Part shown: in pieces, positions 33,101 through 44,180 of the stretch
How positions within the stretch are numbered: the stretch's first letter is position 1
Layout of the letters: the number at the start of each line of letters is the position of its first letter
Source: Bos javanicus
Taxonomy: Eukaryota; Chordata; Mammalia; Artiodactyla; Bovidae
Direction: 5' to 3'
NCBI RefSeq assembly: GCF_032452875.1
Contig: NC_083869.1
Location: 120,906,001-120,970,000, forward strand
Length of the DNA: 64,000 bases
The notes under the pieces: generated by a model
Told to the model about the DNA's origin: nothing
Database searches by the model: none
The model's input: the letters and a program-made list of their open reading frames with translations, nothing else
Translations under genes and position numbers: made by a program

Positions 33101-36100
33101 AGGCCCGGACTATCATAAAATGGGCTTCCCTGGTGGCTCAGACAGTAAATCTGCCTGCAATGCAGGAGACCTGAGTTTGATCCCTGGATTGGGAAAATAC
33201 CCTGAAGAAGAGAATAGCTACCCACTCCTTCATAATGAAGTGAAAATGAAAGTGTTAGTCTCGCTCAGTAGTGGCCGACTCTTTGTGACCCTGTGGATTG
33301 TAGCCTGACAGGCCTTCTGTCCATGGGATTCTCCAGGCAAGCATTATGGAGTGGGTTGCCATTCCCTTCTCCAGGGGATCTTCCCGACCCAGGGATTGAA
33401 CCCAGGTCTCCGGAACTGCAGACAGATTCTGCAGGCATAGCCATCAGGGAAGCCCCGGACTATAATACGGGCTCAATAAATAGAAGCCGTGGTTATGACC
33501 GGATGTCAGTACCTGGTTGATGAATATAAGAATGAAGGGGTCTGGTATTCTCAAGTTCACAAAACCCTTTCCCAGCTGTCAGCAGCCTTTGGGGAACATT
33601 GTCACATCAGTGTCCGAGTTCCATCCCTGCCACCTCCTGGCTGAGGGACTTCTTTCTCCCTCTAAGCCTGCTCCCTCCCCTGCAAAGTGATGCTTAGATA
33701 GCTTGCTGCCCCAAGCCTTGGATAAGTGAGGATCAGAAGCCCCAGCAAGTAGAAGAGCCTCTGTCAGTGGGATAGAGCTAGGCCGTGCAGATACGTGTAG
33801 TGTGTTATTGTACTTTGTTCCTCTGACCAGCCTTGTGAGAAAGGCAGTGAGCCCAGGGTTGAAGGTCCACCAGAGATGGGCTCTGGGGTGGACCACTTCA
33901 GCTGTGCTCTTATTTCCTCAAGTAATCCCCACAGCTCCCTGCAACACGGGGCCGCTCTTATCCTCACTTTACAGATGAGGAAACTGAGACTCAGGGATTC
34001 ACTCAACCTCCTGCTGATACAAAGAAGCCACCCTAGATGTGAAACAATGTGACCTACACCAAAGTCAGTGTCATTCTGACTGTCAAATGAGCTCATTCTG
34101 CTGAGCAGACTTAGTTTGCCCAGAGAGTCTGAGGCACTTTCTTGTGTCTGCACAGCAAATTATAGGCATTACTGGGCCCTCCAGAGTCTAAGCTGCCTCC
34201 TGTGGGTCCAGCCCAGGCCTGATAAAGTGAGGGGACTGAAGGAAGGAGTCTGGCTGAGTGGAACCCAAAAGATCCAGAAGGCAGCTGGTGGGCTTAATAG
34301 TGGAGTCGCCCCACCTATTGGGACCAGGGCTGTTTAGGGAGGCCTGCAGGAGGAAGAACCCAAGCAGGTGAAGAGGAGCCGGAAGGGTGTTCCTGAGAAG
34401 GCGCTGTGTAGCTGGCATCAAGGCCAGGCCCTGCGTGGGTGTCCACATCCAGGGTGATGAGGGAAGAGCCTGGCCCAGGGTGGAGTTGAGAAACTGGTGG
34501 GACAGGGCCAGGTCACTGAGAGCCTGGGAGAGTTTAACATATTCTTGCTGCCACTAAGTTGCTTCAGTAGTGTCTGACTCTAGTGACCCCATGGACTGTA
34601 GCCCACCAGGCTCCTCCGTCCATGGGATTTTCCAGGCAAGAGTACTGGAGTGGGTTGCCATTGCCTTCTCCTAGGGATTTGGAATTCTACTCCATAAAGT
34701 GTCCTGCTGCTGCTGCTGCGTTGCTTCAGTCATGTCCGACTCTGTGCGACCCCATAGATGGCAGCCCACCAGGCTCCGCCGTCCCTGGGATTCTCCAGGC
34801 AAGAACACTGGAGTGGGTTGCCATTTCCTTCTCCAATGCGTGAAAGTGAAGTCGCTCAGTCGTGTCTGACTCTAGTGACCCCATGGACTGCAGCCTACCA
34901 GGCTCCTCAGTCCATGGGATTCTCCAGGCAAAAGTACTAGCCTATTTTAAAATAACAATGTTGTTTTTTTACTTCCTTGCCAGTCAAGTTACTTAGTTTC
35001 TTCCAAAACCTTTTCCACTCCAGGGAGACATGTCATGTATATCCTGTGACGTGCCTCTATGACCCTTGAGATACAGAGGTTTGAGAAATATAGCTGTAGG
35101 CAGTGGGGAGTCAGGGAAGGTTGTAGGCAGGGGGTGACAGTGTTTTAGAAGCGTCACTTCGGGGCTGGACCATGAAGAGACAGCGCCCCTAAACAGATGG
35201 AGGAAGTGAGATCAAAGCTAAGCAGGGGGTAGGGGTTTGAAGGGCTAGAGTTGGCGATGATGGACTCTTTACTGGAGAGCGGCCGGCCCCCCTGCCCATT
35301 CTCCCCCAGGAGGGGAGGGGGCAGAGCTGACTTGAGTCTCCCCCACAGGTCATCACCTCAGGCATTTCAGTCATCGTGTTGTCACGCTACCTCCCCAGCA
35401 TCCCCCTGGTACGTGGTACCTCCTGGGACGGGTCTGTGGGGGTTGGGACAGCAGCTACCGCCAAGGGTCTGGCCTGCTTGGAGGGCGTAACCCCACGGGG
35501 GCTAGAGCTGCCCAGGGGGCCAGGCCTGATGTCCAATGACCAGTGGTCTTCTCCATCTAGCGCTGGACAGTGTTTAGCTCGAGTGTGGCCTGTGCCCTTC
35601 TCTCTCTGACCTGTGCTCTCGGCCTCTTGGCTTCGATCGCCATGACCTTTGCCACCCAGGGCCGGGCACTGCTGGCCGCCTGCACTTTTGGGGGCCCCGA
35701 ACGCCTGGCACTGGCACCTGACTGTCCCTTCGACCCTACACGCATTTACGTAAGTGCTTAGGCCTGGGCTGGGGGAAGGGAGGGGGGCAACCAGGGGCTC
35801 ATCAGAGGTGGGAAGGGTTCTTGGAGTCCTGCCCTTCACTCCCCAACCCCAGGTGACCATCTCTGCCCCTTTCCCCACCCTGCAGAGCTCCAGCCTGTGT
35901 CTCTGGGGCATCTCGTTACTGTTCTGTGTGGCAGAGAGTGTGTTTGCTGTCCGCAGCGCCCAGCTCGCCTACCAGGTGCTGGAACTGAGGCCCTGGTTGG
36001 GGAAAAGCAGCCATCGCATGGTAAGGCATGCTATCCAGCACCCTCCCCTCCAGCCCTAAAAACTCCCCCATATCCCCTGGGAGCCCCTGCTGGGGGGCTT

Positions 36101-36535
36101 AGGCTGATCTGCCCCCACCCCTCTGTAAAGGGCCCCCACCTTGAAAACTGGGGCAACAGTCTTCTCCCCCAGGACAAAAGGGAGAACACAGAGGCTCAGA
36201 GAACTCAGCTCTCCCAGGTAAGTCACACAGCTGACACTTGGCTCTCCTGAGCCCCAGGATGAGTCTTGAGCAGGGGGAGAGGTGTGTGGACAGGAACTGG
36301 GCGCACTGCAGGCATATGGCCTCGCTCTTGCATAGTAGAGAGTAATGGTATCCTTTCACCCCAAAGATCCTCTCAGGCCTCCCCTCCTCCCACTTCCTGG
36401 ATGTCCTGACATCCAAACCCAGCCCCAAACCCAGCCTGGCAGCCTCTGGTGTCTCCACAGATGCAGGAGAGTCCAGAGCCCGTGGAGGACCCTGACCTGC
36501 CAAGCCGCACTAGCTCCGGGCCCATGACTCTCTGA
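30059..36535 (+). CDS. TMEM54: TMEM54, transmembrane protein 54 (6 coding exons)
   Basis: Coding exons: 30059-30074, 32293-32486, 35349-35408, 35561-35749, 35886-36020, 36461-36535. All introns are GT-AG and the phases join exactly to 222 codons plus stop, the length I remember for human TMEM54. The product starts MCLRLGGLSVGDFRK and ends RTSSGPMTL. Four hydrophobic segments are visible at about residues 20-39, 62-84, 99-121 and 157-177, so it is a small four-pass membrane protein. Its molecular role is poorly known; the family (TMEM54/beta-casein-like) is reported in epithelia. The start is supported by A at -3 and by family N-terminal identity. It sits tail to tail with HPCA. Intron 1 (30075-32292) and intron 2 (32487-35348) contain MIRs and SINEs. 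The last exon is the most variable part compared with my memory of human. Confidence 0.97.
31940..32190. mobile_element. MIR remnants in TMEM54 intron 1
   Basis: A forward MIR piece ('agagacctgggttcaaatcc', 'tgactgtgccactcatgacc') is followed by a reverse one ('ggaaactgagactcagagaa') just before exon 2. More fragments of the same age lie at 31660-31930 ('gtagatggggaaatggagac'). Confidence 0.7.
32590..32800 (+). mobile_element. MIR SINE in TMEM54 intron 2
   Basis: Forward MIR: 'agcttcctcatctataaaat', 'ggggatggtaacactgtcca', 'gctgagcacagtgcctggta', 'catagttagcactcactact'. Confidence 0.82.
33118..33453. mobile_element. Inverted pair of Bov-tA SINEs in TMEM54 intron 2
   Basis: 33122-33237 is a forward Bov-tA head (ggcttccctggtggctcaga onward). 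33238-33453 is a reverse Bov-tA ending in its inverted head (ccatcagggaagcccc). The two heads face outward, giving inverted arms of about 110 bases. One target duplication, CCCGGACTATMATA (33104-33117 and 33454-33467, one mismatch), surrounds the whole pair, which suggests one insertion event. Confidence 0.85.
33930..34010 (-). mobile_element. MIR SINE fragment
   Basis: Reverse MIR core: 'cctcactttacagatgagga', then 'aactgagactcagggattca'. Confidence 0.75.
34548..34680 (-). mobile_element. Bov-A SINE in TMEM54 intron 2
   Basis: Reverse Bov-A unit: 'gttgcttcagtagtgtctga', 'ccccatggactgtagcccac', 'gggttgccattgccttctcc'. Confidence 0.88.
34705..34942 (-). mobile_element. Bov-A2 dimeric SINE in TMEM54 intron 2
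   Basis: Two reverse Bov-A units are joined by 'gcgtgaaagtgaagtcgctc'. It begins with a GCT-rich run (34706-34720), the inverse of the AGC tail of Bov-A2. Confidence 0.9.
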
Positions 36536-36699
36536 CAGCTGATGCCTCATCCAGGCCCCGTTGGCCACTGTGGCCCTGCAACCAAGTCCACACTGCGATC
36601 AGGCCAGTATTCCTGGAACCAGCCAAGAGGGCTCAATGGCCACTACTCCAGGACCCGGGTGAGGTTTTCACCCCTCTCCTCCGGCCACCCAGCCCGCTG

Positions 36700-37571
36700 C
36701 ACTGAAAGGAGACTTTATTCTGAAGTCATTAAAAAGAACAGAGATGCTCCACGTGGGCGCATGCAGCGGGGGAGGGGTGCGGCCAGGGGGGTCTGTTCTT
36801 CTTTTCCATACAGGACGCTTTGGGGTTGGGGTGGGGGGGTTTCCAATTGTGTCTGCCTGTCTGTCTGTAGGTCTGTGTGTGTATCTGAGAGATACAAAGA
36901 GGGGTCCATGGGTCTGTGTTCATCAGAATGCCAAAACGTAGGCGTAGGATCCTGAGCCTCACAGCTTGGGGGCCGGAAACAGGAGGTTTCCCTCTTGCAT
37001 CAGGGCCTCCAGGCCAGCAAGGGCAGGAGCAGGCGGAGTTAAGGCCCTCCTGCCAGGAAGGATGGCTCAAAGATGGTTTCTCCTCAAGCCTCTAGGCCTC
37101 TGGAATCCTTCTCTCCCCTCCAAATAAAAAGACAAGCTCCTTACCTGGGTGCGATTCCCAGCTCCACCAAGGCTGAGATCTACAAGGGTCGGGGTGGAGG
37201 TGGGGGAGCCTGCCCCATGGCTGGGGGGTGGGGGATACAGGGGAGGGGAGAGTGGCTTAAGTCCTGATATCTAGGTAAGGGAAGGCTGACTCTGAGGGGC
37301 AGACCAGGCCAGAACCCTTGTCTCGATCATTGCGGAAGGCTGATATTGCCTCTTGGATGGATAGGGTGGTGGGTTGGGGCGAGGGTGCTAACCACTTGCT
37401 GGCTTGGGCCTCGGGGGGACAGCAGGGTTCCATTCCCCATAGGCCCCCCACCAGAGTGCAGACCCTGGGGGTGGCCATCTGCCCCCCAGCCTGGATAGAC
37501 ACAAGGGCGAGGAAGCTGAGAGCCGGGAGAGGGTCAGTGAAGGCAGGGAGGGGAAACCTGGCTCCTCTCGC
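36700..37571 (-). other. HPCA: HPCA 3' untranslated region (inferred)
   Basis: The stretch runs from the HPCA stop codon (complement of 37572-37574) to the minus-strand AATAAA at 36714-36719. There is no intervening acceptor or alternative coding exon. It holds a pyrimidine-rich GTCTGTCTGT-type patch around 36855-36885. The exact end is not known from the sequence. Confidence 0.6.
36714..36733. terminator. Back-to-back poly(A) signals of TMEM54 (+) and HPCA (-)
   Basis: On + there is ATTAAA at 36728-36733, about 195 bases after the TMEM54 stop, suitable for cleavage near 36750. On - there is AATAAA (plus-strand tttatt 36714-36719), about 855 bases after the HPCA stop, suitable for cleavage near 36695. 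The two hexamers are 8 bases apart on opposite strands, so the mature 3' ends would overlap by some tens of bases. Usage is inferred. A further + strand AATAAA is at 37123-37128. Confidence 0.65.
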
Positions 37572-40500
37572 TCAGAACTGGGAGGCGCTGCTGGGGTCGC
37601 ACTGCAGCAGACGCACGATGGACGGGTCGCTTTTGGCCCCGCGGATGAACTCCTCCAGGGACAGCTTGCCTGCGGGGCGAGGCGGGGAGCAATGAAGGGG
37701 GGAGAAGGCAACAGCAGCTAGGGGTGGCCGAGCAGAGCTGCGGCATAGGAAGTGGGAGTGGTGCCCGCCGCGCCCGCCCCTGCCTCCTCACCGTCGTTGT
37801 TTGTGTCCATTTGGCGGAAGATTTTCTCGGTCCTTTTTTCCGGGGTCGACTCGTCCTCCGGCATCTTCATCACGGACGAAACCATCTTGTAAATGGCCTG
37901 GGGGGCGGGTGGGGAAGGCAAAGCGTAAGGGGAGCCTGCCTGAGCTCTCCACCCCCAACTATGTCCAAAAACGCCCGCAGGTGCGCTGACGATCACCGCT
38001 CCCAACGAGGTGAGGCGGGGAGGGACCGGCGGAGGCGTGGGGAGCTGGGGGGTTCTGGAAGGAGTGACCGGGAAGGCTTCCCGGAAGAGGGGGCTATGGG
38101 AGCGGTCGGTCCCTGACCAAGTTCCTCTGGAGCGTTCGGTGGGAAACGAATTGCTGGCAGAGGAATTTTCATGCACAAAGGCCTCGCAGAGGGCAGCTCT
38201 GAGTGGGCACAGCTGGCTGAAAGCAGGGGGTCAGGAGAGATGTTGGAGGACATCGGGGCCCAGATGGCGAAGGGTCCGGGACTCCCAGCTAAGGAGTTTG
38301 TGCCAGACGCCGAAGGTTCCCAGTTAAGCACCAGGTTAGAAGAGCCGCTTCTCAGAAACTTCGGGGCTCCGGGTGGCCCACCCTCGATGGTCGACAGGGA
38401 GCGCTGGGCAGGAGCGGGTGGCACTGGACTGCGATGCGACTGTGGCTGGCAGGGGGCGCAGGGCCGCCCGAAGGGCTGGAGGGCGGGAGGCGACTAGGTC
38501 CTCAGGGGGCGGGGCATGTTATGCAAATAAACGCACGGACCATCAGTCGGGGGCGGGGACAGCCTGGGCTGTGGCTGGGCGGAGGACCGCAGCCGCCAGG
38601 TACAGGAGCTACGGAGGCGACTCGAAGGAGGGGTTTTGCGCTAAATGTACACAGAGCACGTAGGACTTGGCCTGTGGGCTGGGTCCCGCAGTCCCGGAGC
38701 TCAGGGACCCAGATTGGTCGCCTCAGCATGCCAGCTTTTTGCTACTGACACCTCCTCCGAGAAGCCTTCCTTCTTCTCCCAGACCATAAACTTCCCTAGC
38801 TTCAGATCCAGCTTTGGTCTCCGCAGTGGTCTCTTCTGGCTTCTCTCGGGTCTGTTCCCAGGGCCACCTCTGAAAACTCTTTCCAAACACAGATCTCCAC
38901 TGCCACGTCCCCAGCCCAGGGCCGCCCCCACGTTCCCGTGATACACAGGCCTCCCTCCAGGCCTGCCGTGCACCCAGCTCCTTCTGGATGCTGCCCCACG
39001 CTCCTTCTGCTGCCTCCCACTCCTCCTTGGGACTCAGCTTACATGGTGCTTTCTTAGGGAGGCCTTCTCTGATGCATGCTGGGTCAGGGCCCATATGCTG
39101 CCCTAGCGCCTCCATTGGGGACCCCTCTCCAGAAGTACTTCTTTGCCTTTGCTCCTTACCCCCAGCATACAGATAAGAACAAAGTACCCAGACCTGCAGA
39201 ATTTAGCAGGATGCCTGGCATCTGGCAGGGACTCCCCTCTTTAAAAGCCACTGGCACTTCCCACTGCCCTGTTACCAAGTCCAAACATTAGTCCCTTGGC
39301 ATTCAAGGCACTTCACACTCTGGTCCCTGCTCTCCACCATCAGGCTTCCCCTAGTAGATGATTTTGCCATATCCAGATACCCCTCCACCTTTCAGGTTTT
39401 ATAGCCTCTGCCTGGAACAATAATACTAGCTACCATTTACAGACACCCACTATGTGCAAGGTACTTTTACATACTTTATTCTCACCCTTGCAATAGCCCT
39501 GAAAAGCAGGTACTGAGATCCCCATTTTCCAGAAAAGAAATTGAGACTCAGAAAGGAAACTGATGGCAGAGACCAGATTAGAACCCTCTCCCTCTTAGTC
39601 ATTGGATAGATGATTTTGGAGTGCTAACGACCCCTCAAAACAGGGTCTTTGAAGTAAGGTTGACCAGGAATAGCATCTTGGTTCCACTAATCACTTGCTC
39701 TGTAGCCTTGAACAAGTATATAACCTCAGTTTCCTCATCTGTAAAACAGGGAGTAATCATATCTCCCTCATTTGTACCATCCAGAGTATTAAATGAGATA
39801 ATGTACGTAGTTGGCTGCAGTCAGTGGTCAGTAAACAGCAGCTTATACTATAATCATTACTCACTCACCACATCCTCAGGTCTTCCCTGCCCTTTACTTC
39901 CCTGGACTCTCAAATCACCTTTGTACCCCTGTCACTGAGCTGGTCAGTGTGGCCTGCACAGTTGTCTCTCCCAGCAGAATGGGAGCTCCAAGAGACTGAG
40001 GCAAGATCTCTTCCCTTCTAGTATGCCCACCACCTGGCTCAGGGCTGGGTCCTGAGAAGGACCGAGTGAGTGACTTAGAGAGTGACTGCTCCCCTGTGAC
40101 TGGCCTTCTCCTGGGCTTCCTAATTAATTGTCTGGAATTACTGCTCATTTATTGTTTCACTGGAGCCAACTTGTAATTAATCAGTCACTAGGGTTTGCAG
40201 AGTTCTGTCTGCACTGGCTGTCTGGGTCCCCTGGGCTGCTGTAAAAAAAAACCAGGGTCTGTCTAAATAGCAGAGGCCAGTCTGGAAGGGATCCTGAGGA
40301 TGTCCAGAGAATGGTGCTGGCTTGACCAATGCCCTGGGCTTGGAGCTTCCAGCAAGGCTGAGATTTACCAGTGTACACCAGTGCAACCACACTATGTGGT
40401 AAAACATGGACATTCATGTGGATTGGCTGGTATTGACCTGCTGCCCAATCCCTGAGAGATTGTCCACCACCCTGGCTACCCCAACCCTTCCACCAGGACC

Positions 40501-42547
40501 CTGAGAACTCCCCACTATCCATCAACTAGTGAGTTATTGCCTGGCCCAGGGGAGTTACTGACACTCATTAAGCCTTTTCCCTAGTAATAGACATAGGGAA
40601 GACACCACATCCCAAGGTAGCCCATCCTATTCTAGCTGGAGAGAGCAGACCCAGAAGCCAAAGTCAAAAGTCCAATAGAGACTGGATGAACTGGGAGGGG
40701 GGCAGTCAGCAGTGCTGAGGGACCAGAAGGGAAGGGATTCAGAGAGACAGAAGGAAAAGGAACAAGAGCGTGTACAAAGTAGCACATTCTGAGGATGTTG
40801 GAAAGGCCATTCCAGCTGGAGTGGAGAATGTGCAGAAGAGAAAACAACAACTGACAATTACTAACGTTTACCGAGAGCCAGATATCTGCCAGGCCCTCTG
40901 CTAGCTTTCCCATCTTGCTTTATACCCACAATAGCCTGGGGAGTAGGGGTTAACACCCTCATTTTACAGGTGAAGAAACAGAGGCTCAGGAAAAAAGTGA
41001 ACAAGGAATTGACTAGGTAAAATAGAACCAGATCTCTGATGGACCTCAACGTGCTGAGGAGATGGGCACCCTAGAAGATTTTTGACATAAAGCTAACATG
41101 CTATACTTAAATTTGTACTAAGAAAGGACATTCCTAACAGGTCCTTAAGTCACCCTGTGAGATATGCCTCACCATCCCCATTTTACAGATGAGCTATGTA
41201 AGAGTTGAAGCCAACTCCAGAATTGGAAGTCAGACTCCTTTAAAGAGGCAGCTCTGAGTGTTGGCCAACTTGAACCTGACTCCACTTATGTGCTGTGTGA
41301 CGTTAGGCAAGCCACTTCACCTCTCTGAGCCTCATGGGGTTGTTGTAAGGATGTACTGAGCTTATGGGTGTAAGGATTTCACTCAGTACTAGGCTCTTAG
41401 TGGGCTCTCAATCAATTAGTTGGAAGATGGCTGGGGATCCAGATGGAATGTGGGCGACAGAGCCAGGTGGCCCATTCACAGTCTGTGTGATCTCAAGCAA
41501 ATGTCTTTACCTCTCTGAGCATCTGTTTCCTCCTGAGTAAGTTGGGATCAATGAAACACAACTGGCCTGTACTCTGCAGAAATGTCAAGTCTTGAAAGAC
41601 AAAGGAAGGCTGAGGAACTGTTACAGATTAAAGTGGCCTAAAGAGATGGGATGACTAAATGCAATGTGTGATCTTGGGGCAGAGGAAAAAAATGCTATAA
41701 AGAACATTATTGAGATAGCTGGCAGAATTCAATGTGGTCTGTAAGTTAGATAATAACATTGTTTCTATGTTAAACGTCCTGACTTTTGATAATCATATTA
41801 TGGGTTATATAAGAGAATGTCCTTGTTCTTAGGAAATCTATCCTGATGTATTCAGGGGTAGAGGGTCATGTTTAGAACAACAGAACATCTCACACATACA
41901 CACACACACACACACACATACACACACATAATGATAAAGCAAATGTGATAAAAATGTTCATTGGTGAAGTTGGGTAAGGGGTACATGGAAGTTTTCTCAA
42001 CTTTTCTTTAAATCAGAAATTACTTCATATTAAAGACTTTTAAAAATAGGCTATAAGAAGAGCACCTACCACTCGCCTACCCACAAGGACTGTTGGGAGG
42101 GTAAAGAGGGCTGGCGGGTGCAAGCTGCTGGGACCTGCGCCTGGCATTCTGAGGGGTCCAGGGGCCCACCTGCACGATCTCCAGCATCTCCTCGCGGCTG
42201 ATGTAGCCGTTGCCGTCCAAGTCGTACATGCTGAAGGCCCACATGAGCTTCTGCTCCAGGCGGCCCCGCGAGGTCACGCTCAGCGCAATGATGAACTCCC
42301 GGAAGTCGATGGTGCCGTCGCTGTTGGTGTCGAAGGTGCGGAAGACATGCTCCGCGAACTTGGAGGCGTCACCATAGGGGAAGAAGTTGGCATAGATCTT
42401 CTTGAACTCATCCACGTTGAGAATGCCAGTGGGGCAGTCCTTGAGGAAGCCCTTGTACCACTCCTGCAGCTCCAACTCGGAGAACTCTGTGTTCTCCCGC
42501 AGGTCCTGCAGCATCTCCGGCCGCAGCTTGCTGTTTTGCTTGCCCAT
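37572..42547 (-). CDS. HPCA: HPCA, hippocalcin (3 coding exons)
   Basis: Coding exons in transcript order: 42547-42170, 37897-37792, 37669-37572. They join in phase to 193 residues plus stop, the family length, and the product looks identical to human hippocalcin as I remember it. MGKQNSK is the N-myristoylation signal. EF-hand 1 is degenerate (C38-P39), as in all neuronal calcium sensors. EF-hands 2, 3 and 4 have intact loops starting D73, D109 and D157, each with glutamate at position 12 (E84, E120, E168). The C-terminus is SSASQF. The protein is a calcium-myristoyl switch sensor of hippocampal and other neurons; human mutations cause recessive dystonia DYT2. The start lies in a strong GGCCATGG context, 20 bases after an acceptor at 42567/42568. 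All introns are GT-AG; the last is only 122 bases. Confidence 0.98.
38000..38660. promoter_or_regulatory. CpG-rich block with octamer and GC boxes in HPCA intron
   Basis: This part of the intron between the first and second coding exons is GC- and CpG-rich, unlike the rest of the intron. It includes ATGCAAAT (38521-38528), a perfect POU octamer, between GGGGGCGGGG blocks near 38505-38514 and 38549-38558. It holds no recognisable repeat and no splice-supported exon. A regulatory role is an inference. Confidence 0.45.
39420..39860. mobile_element. Two MIR SINEs in HPCA intron
   Basis: 39420-39600 is a reverse MIR ('actagctaccatttacagac', 'agaaattgagactcagaaag'). 39640-39860 is a forward MIR ('ataacctcagtttcctcatc', 'attaaatgagataatgtacg'). 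Both are diverged. Confidence 0.82.
40855..41030 (-). mobile_element. MIR SINE in HPCA intron
   Basis: Reverse MIR: 'actaacgtttaccgagagcc', 'caccctcattttacaggtga', 'agaaacagaggctcaggaaa'. Confidence 0.82.
41140..41580. mobile_element. Cluster of MIR fragments in HPCA intron
   Basis: A reverse fragment at 41140-41240 ('ccccattttacagatgagct') is followed by forward ones at 41250-41400 ('gctgtgtgacgttaggcaag', 'ctctctgagcctcatggggt') and 41450-41580 ('atctcaagcaaatgtcttta', 'gcatctgtttcctcctgagt'). Confidence 0.78.
41891..41930. repeat. (CA)n microsatellite in HPCA intron
   Basis: A CA run of about 40 bases with a few CATA interruptions. It is probably length-polymorphic. Confidence 0.88.
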
Positions 42548-42859
42548 GGCCACGAGCCAAGTCCCACCTGGGTCCCCCAGGGGGGTCAAAGGGCAAAGAG
42601 GAGAAGTCAGGCCCTCCTGGCCCTTTGACAACACTCCAAGAAAGTCCCAAGCCACCCCAGGCTCTCCTTTGACCCAGTGAGAGACAGAGGAGCTGGCCCA
42701 AGATCGCACAGCCTGCCAAGCACCCTGCCACTTTATCAGCCCCACACCATTTCCCCAGACCTTCTACTTCTGCAGGGAACAGACCTGGAGAGAGAGGAAG
42801 AGAAGGGGCTCACCTTTCTGAAGCCCTTCTCAGTGCCAGCTACCAAGCCTTCCCAGGAG

Positions 42860-43385
42860 AACACCACTTCACCCTCACACAAGTGAAGCCTAGCGATTAG
42901 CCCATTTTACAGATGAAAAGGTAGGCTCAAGAAAATGAGGTGAGCTGGATCAGGTCACACAGCCATGGAGACACAGTGCTAACTCCCAGAGTTTCCAGCC
43001 AGGTTCAAAAAGGCCCTCTGATCTTCCTCCCTGCTGCCCACTGCCCCCCTATGGCGTCATATACACCTGCTCACATAAAATACACCTGCAACCCAAACAC
43101 TGACCTGTTCTCCCTCCCACACATGTGTGCTTGACAAGAGGCAGAACAAGATAGGTATTAGCCTGAGCTCCAGAGCCGGACCACGTGAGTTTGAATTCCA
43201 GCTCTGCTTCTTACCACCTATGTGACCTTGAGCAAGTTCCTTAAACTCTGCCTTGTCTGTGAAGTGGGAGTAATAGTACCTACCTCATTATTGTTGTGAG
43301 GATTAAATTAGTTAATACATATGAAGAACTTAGATACCTGCACATATAGTGCTACCTAAGTGTTAAATAAATAAAAGAGATTTAC
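42860..43385. mobile_element. MIR SINEs in HPCA 5' intron
   Basis: 42860-42990 is reverse ('agcccattttacagatgaaa', 'gatcaggtcacacagccatg'). 43140-43385 is a nearly complete forward MIR ('gagtttgaattccagctctg', 'tatgtgaccttgagcaagtt', 'gaggattaaattagttaata', 'agtgctacctaagtgttaaa'). Confidence 0.84.
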
Positions 43386-43429
43386 AGGTATCCAGATGCC
43401 AACAGTAAACAAATGAATACATACTGATG

Positions 43430-44180
43430 TCTATTAAGCCAAACAGCTCACCAAATCCACACACAGATTCCCCTGCCACTCACATGCCAGCACCCAGCAC
43501 ACACACACCCAGGGTCACCATGCCTCCACACACAGCAACATTCCCTCTGCTCCACAGCTCATACGTACTGACACAGCACCACACACACACAACTCCCATA
43601 CCCTGTGCATCAAGACACACCAGCCCACGACCCCACATGTCTCATGAATGCATCATAAGCCAGCTCCCATGCCGACACCTCTCACATGGCCAGCTGCACG
43701 TGGGACCCTCAGACACCCTTGCCATCTTTCTTTACCCAGGGTGCCAGGTGCCAGGAGAGGGAGCTGCAACCCTTCTCAGACCTGTGAAGGTCCCCTCGTC
43801 CAGGGAGACCCCTAGCCATCAACCATCCCCCAACACTTAACCTTTCATCTAGTTCAGAAAGGCTCCCTCAGTGCAAGAGGTTAGACTGTGGAGGGCTAAG
43901 GGGAAGGTATTGGAGAGGAGGCAGCCAAGCGGTTCTGGGCAGGGATGCAGGGGTGTATGCAGGTGAATCTCGCCGCCCCCCCCAGCCTGGGGCTGTGAGA
44001 TAGAGCAGAGGGGAGGGGGATTCCTTGTGTGTGCATGTGCACTTATGTATGAGCGTGTGTGAGTGCATGTGCTCATGCATGCATGTCTGTCCCTGGCTTC
44101 TGCATTGCATTTGTCTCCCTGCATGTTTCAATTCATATCTGTGCATGTGCATATATGTGCATGTGACTAGGTGTGCACCA
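43430..44180. repeat. Degenerate CA-rich then TG-rich tracts in HPCA 5' intron
   Basis: 43430-43640 is rich in CACA words on the plus strand. 44020-44180 is rich in TGTG/GCATGTGC words. Neither is a clean microsatellite. The opposite bias of the two tracts gives limited inverted-repeat potential. Confidence 0.6.

Noticed and set aside
37718..38176. A 152-codon minus-strand frame containing part of HPCA
   Set aside because: Only the part at 37792-37897 is the HPCA exon. The rest is intron read through the splice sites.
43430..43640. CA-rich tract looking like a minisatellite or CRISPR-like array
   Set aside because: The words are irregular, with no constant repeat length or spacers. It is a degenerate CA-rich tract in a vertebrate intron.
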